Part shown: piece after piece, positions 57,119 to 64,000 of the stretch
Layout of the letters: each line of letters opens with the position of its first letter
Numbering within the stretch: the first letter of the stretch is position 1
Assembly: GCF_021018805.1 (NCBI RefSeq)
Contig: NC_086259.1
Span: forward strand, 17,007,501 to 17,071,500
Direction of reading: 5' to 3'
DNA length: 64,000 nt
From: Prinia subflava
Lineage: Eukaryota > Chordata > Aves > Passeriformes > Cisticolidae
The notes under the pieces: model-generated
Seen by the model: only the letters and a program-made list of their open reading frames with translations
The model's database searches: none
What the model was told of the DNA's origin: nothing
Made by a program: the position numbers and the translations under genes

Positions 57119-60100
57119 AGCAGAATCCTAAAGGGCTAATTTAATTAAAAGGATGAACTGGAGAAAGCAGAGCAAACAGTCTTAATTAAGTGTTCTAATG
57201 TATAGACAGCAATGTAGGCATGTTGCATGCTTGGCATAGATAAATTACGGGAGTGATGGGCTTTAAAAACAGCATTTTTGAAAATGTTTGATCATGTAGA
57301 AATGTGTTAGCAGGTCGTGTTGGGAGCTGGCTGTTTCTTAGTGTGGTTTGAATTGCACATTCATGCAATAGTACAGTGTGGTTTATACCCCTTTTCCCAA
57401 ATGTTGCACTATGGTTACAAATGTGTTGCCTTAAAGCAGGAAGCACTGCTCTCAAAAGTTAAGAAACCCCAATCAACCAACCAAAAGCCCCCAAAAACAT
57501 CCCCAAAACGGGACCCACTCACCAGCAGTGACCCAAACCCATGACTTTGGGCCATGCCCTTGCTCCCTCTGCACTTTGCAAGTGTCCTTCAGGGTAGGAA
57601 AATGCTAACTGCAGTATTAAAACAGGACTGATATTAAAAACAAGAAGATAAATGATTCTGCTCAGCCTCTGGGTTTAACATATGGTGTGGAGAGGCAAAT
57701 GGGACGTGGTGACAGATCCACAGCACCGTAATGGATGGTGGTGCTCAAGGGGAGCAGCACAGCAGCCCAGCTCCACTGGAGTCAGCTGAATTTGGGCACC
57801 AGGGAGGAAAGGGTGCCCCAGCTGGAGTGAGGGCAACGTGATGGATGTGCCATGGACCAGAGCTCAAAGCTGAAATCTGTCCAGGTGGTTTTGTGCAAAG
57901 GAGGTACAGGCACTCCTGGCCTGGGAGAGGCTGTGTCCTTGCTGGTGCTGAGGTGCAGGGGCTGAGTGAAGTGGATTTTTTGGTTTTGGTTGTGTTGTTA
58001 GTTGGTTTAAAGCCTCTTGAAAGCATTTTTAAGCATCACAGGCTTACTTTGTGAGGAAGGGAGGAATTATGGGCTTTCACCCTAATGCTATGTGAGACTT
58101 TTAACTGTAGGCTGTGATGCTTGCACCCCACTGTCTTTTATGGGATATTTAATGACTGAAGATGCGAATCTGTAAGGAAAATCTTAGGATTTCCTGACTG
58201 AGCTGGGAGGCAGCTCTTGAAACCTTTTGCATGCCTTACTCCAAAAAAATACCCAGCGCCCACAGAAAGTAGTCAGTCCCAACTTTTTTTGAGGGAATTG
58301 GCTTAGAAGAGCCCAGTTCCTCTGAGAGGGTTAATTTTCCCCATGAAGTTTGCACAGCCTCCTGGTACCTACTGAGTGTAGGCCCCTGCTTTTGGTTTCC
58401 TCCTGTTACTCCACATCTCAGCCTGGAGGATGCTCAGCTCTGGCAGGCATGGACCCGGGTGAGGAGGGCAAACAGGGCTCATGGAGAAGGGTTTTCCTGT
58501 GGCTGCCCATCTCCTGGGGTCTGATGGTCTCATGTTTCTGATATCCCTTTTGCCACCATGGAAGCTGGCTCCCCAAAGCTGCTGCTTGGCCTTGATTTGG
58601 GCTGGCCTTGAGGAATCCTCACTCCTGTGCTGTTCAGCCTGCAGCTGCACATCTTGTGGAAGAGGGGCTGCTGTGGGGAACGTGGAGGGACAGGCACTGT
58701 GAGGCTGACCCTGCTCCATCCCAGCCTGGGGCAGCACTGAGGGGCCTGGCAGGATCCTACCTGGGTGTGTGAATCACCTTCACAAGCCTTTCTCTCTCCA
58801 GAGTGACACCAGTGCTGTCTGCACAAGCAGGACAGCATTGGCACATCAGAGCTGTCCTGGAGCTGCCTCCATCTGAGTGTCTTTACTGCTGGGAGTGAAG
58901 TGCTGGTTTTCCTTTGGGGAATGGGCAATATTTTACATCCATTAGTTTGTTCCTGGCACACATCCAGCTTGGCAGGGATGCTGCCAGAGCACCAGCAATG
59001 CCTGCAGGATGGCCAGGGCAGCATCCCACACACGCTGCTATTGCAGAGGCTCTGGACATAAAGCAAATGCTTCCACAGAGAGCTGGAAACTCTTCAGGCT
59101 TGGTTTCCTTAACCTTTTGAAGCTCTGTTGTAGCTTGGGTTGTTCCCGGTTCTTAATGGATGTCTCTACATCTAACAAATTCCTGCTGCAGTAATTAGTT
59201 TTTCAATACTGAGGCATTTAAGTGTCTTAATTTTTACACTAATGAGCTGGGATTCCCCACGGGTTGTCTCACAAGCTGTTTCAGCATCACAGAATTTCTC
59301 TGTGCCAAATATCACTGGTATCTTCTGTGAAGAAAGAGTTCCTGTGACCCCTCTGTGCCATTAAGCTGGTTGCTCTCTGCCTGTGTCAAGGGTGACTTTG
59401 ACAATCCGATTTATCCCAGGCAGCAGAGCTGCTCACTGATCTTCCCCATGAGCAGCTTTCTACTCCCTTCCAACCTCAAGCAGCTGAAGCTCCTCTTTCC
59501 CCTTGGTCTGTTTTATTCAGCAGCTTCAGTGTGGCCTGGGACCAGCAATAAAAGTGGGTGTTCCTGGGGCACAACTCATCTCTTGTGTGCAATATTTGGA
59601 AATGTTGCTGGCACCTCTGTGCCAGTGCTCACAGGAACCTGGGGGTAAAATCCTCCTCTCCCTAAAATCCAGACAGCAGAACATGCTGCTGCTGCCTGCT
59701 CAGCTGCAGCCACTCCTAAAACTGCTCAGACAGCAGTCAGAGGCTGTGTCTCTCTGCCAGCATATTAACGAGACAATTTACCGTGCTTTGCTAAATATTT
59801 ACAGCATATTTACACCTGAATTTGAGCAAAACAACCCTCTCACCCACGGAGATGCTTTGAGCTGTGAGGAATGATGCAATATACTGAAAAAAAGTAATCC
59901 CAAGAATCCCTAAAAGTCGTGCCAGTTTTACCCAACAAACACACCTCCTCTGCTGCTGAGCTGTGGTCTCCTTACCTCCCATAATGTAACTATTGTAAGA
60001 TTTAACAGGGACACAGGCAGATGATTCAGCTCTTTTTCTGTGGTAGATGAAGAGGAAAATGAGGCTGGGGTGGAGTGGAGGTGCCACCTGGAGAATTTGA

Positions 60101-63100
60101 AGGGAAGCAGGGATTTCCATGGCTGAGCAGCATCTGCTGAGATGGGTGTTTGGAAGCTGCCAAGAGGGACAGGCGGGACGGCGCCCGCCTCTGAAGGACA
60201 GAGGTGAGAATGACAAAAAGCCAGGCAATGGTGAGCTGTGAGGGGCCATCAGGAGCAGGGAATGAGGCACCCCGAGTGCCAGGCACAGGGAATTTGGGGT
60301 TGGCTGCAGGACATCTCCCATCAAACCCAACGCTGCCTTCCCGAGGTGTGGGGTCTGCTGAGCACAACCCTCGGAGGCAGGGGGGTACCAAAGGCTTCTC
60401 TTGGCAGTGCTGCACTGCACCCAGCACAGACTGGTTCTTACTGGTGCAGTAACCTTACAGCTCTAGAAACCAGAGGAAAGGCTCTGGATCTGGCAGCTTT
60501 GAGATCGTGTATTTTGTAGAAAGTTTTTGCTGCTTTTACAAAAACATCCATCCTTGTTGCCTTCTCATCCATTTTTGAACTGAACATGTGGCCAGCTGCT
60601 GTTACAGGGATTGACCTGCAGCAGGCAATTCTCATTATTTGCAATGAACAAGTCTGGGCTGCATTTTTTTTGTTAAAAAATAATTATGTTTGTGCACTCC
60701 ATGAATGTAAACCCAGCGATAGACAGAGTGGTAGCCAATCCCAATGTTCTAAGGAGGTGGTTTGCAATAAAGAGCACAGTACACACTGTCCCAGCCTAGA
60801 GCCTTAATTACTTTGAACAGCAACTAACAGCAAATTTTCTTCCCAGATCAAAGAAAAAGAAGTGCCAAGCATTTAACCTCCTTGCAGACACACAGTGTCC
60901 CCTTCTTTAGCTAAATTCACTGAACTGAGGAATCTGGTATTCTCATCTTGAGCAAATGCTTACTGCCAGGAATACGCAGTGTGAGATTCACAGGACGTTC
61001 TTATTAAAATATAGATTCTTGTAAACAGCAAAAGCCATGGGCGAAAAAATACAGGGCTTGAATTTACAAATGAAATCATAATTCATGCATAATTAGGAAG
61101 AAGTTGTGAAATCTCCCCAGGCATGGGAAGCACTGAAGTTTGATGCAGATGAAGTTGGCTGTCCAGGACCTTGCCAGGGCTCCCAACTCATTTATCCTAA
61201 ACAAAAAACATTTCAAAGGGAGGAAGCCAAGCCCCAACACCAGCAGTCTTTTCTTGTGGTCATCTATGTTGAATTGGAAAGCACAAAAGGTTTGAAGCCC
61301 ATCAGCCCCTTAGCAGGACTTCAGTCTTCTTTTGGAATGTCTGAACAAGTAATGCAGGTAGGAATGAAACAAAACCAAAAAGAAGCATGAAGAAATGAGA
61401 AAAACTGTCTCAGCTTACTGCACTAAAACTAAACTGGAGAGAAGCCTCTCCTTCTCAGCTGTCCTTTCCTGACAGTAGGCTCTGTGTCTTTCTTTGTGCC
61501 CGTGATACCCCTCAGGCTGTATCTGGTAGAGGTTCCCACCAGCAGCACTGGGCAAAGTGCACCTCTCTCTCCTGAGCCCTTACAACTCTTCTCTTGGGTT
61601 CATCTAGGCAAATTCAATTTTTCACCTTGAAACTTCTTTTTCTTCTTCTTAATCTATGTGACTGCCTGGCCGTGCTTCTTAATTGGATGTTTCATTCTTT
61701 CAAATCTTATCCAGAACTACAATTTTATCAATTCTGCAGAGGTTCAGAGAAAAATGAACGACAGCCTCTTACTATTCCATGATTTCACAGCAGCTGCCAC
61801 CAAGGGCTTGTGCAATGATGCAGTTTATGAAGGCAGGGGGGAAAGCTGTTCTGCAGCTAAGCAGGAGATGCTGTATTGTGTCACAGTCTGCCATCTGTCA
61901 TGAAGATGCAGCTGAAAAAGCAGAGAGGGTGGAAGTTGGAGCCTGGCTGCACCCTTGCAGCACTTGGTGTTCTCTCTGTCCTGCAGAAACCCTCCTTGGC
62001 CTCAGTGAGGGGAGGCTGGGGGTGGCCAGCAGTGGTGGATGTCTGTGACAGTGGCCACGGGGTGGTCAGAGAGGGGTGTTGGCCAATTCTGTGGGCTGCT
62101 CCTGAACTCACTGCCCATGGCAGCAGGAGAGGCTCAGCCCTCCTGTGTCCGGCTGTGCACGATCCTGCCATGGATCAGATGGGCTGGGTGTGAAAGGAAG
62201 GCTGAAGGGAGCACTGAGATAATCCTGTCACAGTAATTCCTGCTTAGCCACTGGCGTGAGGAAGTGTCTTGGATTTCAGAGCAAAGCCATCTTTGCTTTG
62301 TCTCAACTGCATCAGGGGTGTAGATTTTGGGTGTCAACAGACACTCCTGAAACCCCTGCTTAGAAAAACCAGGCACAGAAATGCTCCTGGAAGCGCTGGC
62401 AGAGCCAGGCTGTGTCTCCTGTCCTGGATGTGAGATTGAGAAAAGTGAGTATCAGCTCCAGTGTCTCCCTTGCAAGGTGTGGGATTTGTTTCCTTTCTGG
62501 GACTTCCCAGGAGCTGCCACAGACACTGAGTCTTCCTGACGTGCCCTGTTTGCTCTGGCACACACCGAGCCCTTTGCACCTGATCCTCTGAAGTGGTCCT
62601 CTAATTAAATTTAAGATCCAATTGTTTAGAAGGCCTGTGCATGCCAAAAGTTTGATATTAATGTGACATGAGAGCCTGCAGTTCAGCACTTCAGCACAGC
62701 AAATGCCCCAGGAGCTCCTGCCCATGAGTGCTGTGGCTGCTGATCCTGTGGCTGCCTCTAAAATGTGTCTGACATCCCTGAGCTCACTCAGCACTCCTGC
62801 TGTGGGAGGGGGAACTGGGTGTCTCTCCCAAATCCCATATAACATCCCTGCCACCAGACTGTTCTCACCCCCAGCACAGTGATGATGCTGTTTCTAGCAG
62901 TCAGGTTTGCTGTTTTCAAACCTGGAGCCAGAAGGAAGCTGGATAAGTTAATTTAAATGGGCTAGCTCACTTAGAAAATCCTCTGCTAGTTCCTGCTGTT
63001 TTCCAAGCTGCTAAAAATTTAAGAAGGCAATAATGTATGTCACCGTAGACAAGTAAAATAGCACAATTAATTGTGTTTTAATTTTTAAACCTCTTTTGCC

Positions 63101-64000
63101 TCGGAAACTTGTGAGGAAGTTGAAAACTGGCATGTTAAAGAGAATAATTTAGAATAATAAGAGGTAGGATTTGTATCAGAACAAATTCTGTTTTACAGTG
63201 GGATAAATCAAGTATCTGCATGTAGGAACATGCAGACCATTTACTTTTTGCTTGTCTAGGACCAGCCTGAGCCTGTGCAATCTCCCTGAGCCTTCACTTC
63301 AGGGACAGCACTGTGGCAGTACCTGTCCTTTGTACAAGCCAGCTCCAGCTGGGATGTGCAGGCAAAAGGAAAATATTGTTTCACCTGGCTGCTCCAGTAA
63401 ATCTGTCTGCTGGATGTGACTGGAAATCTGATGATGCACTTCAATTATTCAGCAAATTGGGAGATGAGTTAATTTTTGTGTCAAGCTGTGCAAATAAGTC
63501 AATGGGTTTAAAATCCTCCCAGCCCAATACCAGTCTTTTTGACATGCCTCTGAAAGCCTTTTCCTTTTTATGCTTTCCTCTACACTAAAAGAGAGGTTAA
63601 TATTATTTATTCTTTCCAGAAAGAAAAAAAAAAAAACAATATCAAGTGTTTTGAAAGCTGTGACCTGGAGGCTTTCATTGTGCTGTGCAGTCAAGGGCAA
63701 GACTCATATTCAGAATTGCAGAGAGACAGACAACAACGTGGATCAACATAATAAAAGTTATTCAGCTGAAAGAGGAAAAAAAACAACACCAAAACCCCAG
63801 AGATCAAATATTTACCGGTAAGTGCAGTGAAACAGGTATAAAGAGGTGGCTGTGTTCAGAGTTTTAAAGACCAAATTACCTTCCCAGCAAAAGGGCTGCT
63901 AAGTGAGGTTTCCATCCCACCAGCAGCTGCTGCCCGCTGATGTCAGAGGCTTTTCTGTGAAATAATGGGGCAATTATGCCTTGTTGACCTCAGGAGTGTT

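Larger units (their letters stand above)
52600..64000. other. Gene-free region downstream of HSD17B2
   Basis: No exon of a known gene is recognised on either strand. The next human gene, MPHOSPH6, was looked for on the - strand and not found. Several open frames of 160-220 codons occur, most in the GC-richer 56-63 kb part, without recognisable domains. It contains one CR1 fragment and small simple repeats at 56169 (GGAA) and 56682 (CTGT). Confidence 0.55.

Noticed and set aside
59791..60420. 209-codon open frame on the - strand, and similar frames at 58530-59066 and 62360-62854
   Set aside because: No domain, signal or family resemblance. They cluster in GC-richer DNA where chance frames are longer.
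52600..64000. Possible 3' exons of MPHOSPH6 (next gene in human) on the - strand
   Set aside because: None of the expected peptide segments was found in the open frames, so the gene probably lies beyond the window.

Overview
This is a stretch of vertebrate nuclear DNA, almost certainly from a bird. The genes are split into short exons with GT-AG introns. The interspersed repeats are chicken-repeat-1 (CR1) LINE 3' ends plus one retroviral LTR, and no mammalian SINEs are visible. A GC-rich promoter minisatellite sits in an otherwise AT-leaning background. I see nothing prokaryotic: no operons, CRISPR array or insertion sequences.

Layout. Positions 1-10525 hold the last eight coding exons of PLCG2 (+ strand), giving 352 residues from the end of the split PH domain through the catalytic Y-box, the C2 domain and the C-terminal tail. 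A probable 3' UTR and gene-free DNA follow to 17.3 kb. SDR42E1 lies on the - strand: coding exons at 19718-19785 and 17387-18494 (391 aa), an inferred noncoding first exon ending at 20019, and a CpG-rich promoter region. A 17-copy, 34/35-bp minisatellite (20068-20657) sits at this promoter. A gene-free stretch of about 19 kb follows, with several CR1 fragments. HSD17B2 (+ strand) occupies 39940-50881 in five coding exons (386 aa), with a TATA box at 39872. A sense-oriented retroviral LTR starts 39 bp after the exon 2 donor. From about 51.5 kb to the end I see no gene, one CR1 fragment and a few simple repeats.

The order and orientation PLCG2(+)-SDR42E1(-)-HSD17B2(+) match the human chromosome 16q23 neighbourhood, which supports all three identifications. 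PLCG2 is an immune-cell phospholipase. SDR42E1 and HSD17B2 are both short-chain dehydrogenases acting on, or suspected of acting on, steroid-like substrates. The neighbourhood is ancestral synteny, not a co-regulated pathway.

I did not find a new biological system. The observations most worth a second look are the homogenised minisatellite at the SDR42E1 promoter, which is open in all six frames, the LTR close to an HSD17B2 splice donor, the loss of the C-terminal dilysine motif in HSD17B2, and a possible intronic-polyadenylation isoform of PLCG2.
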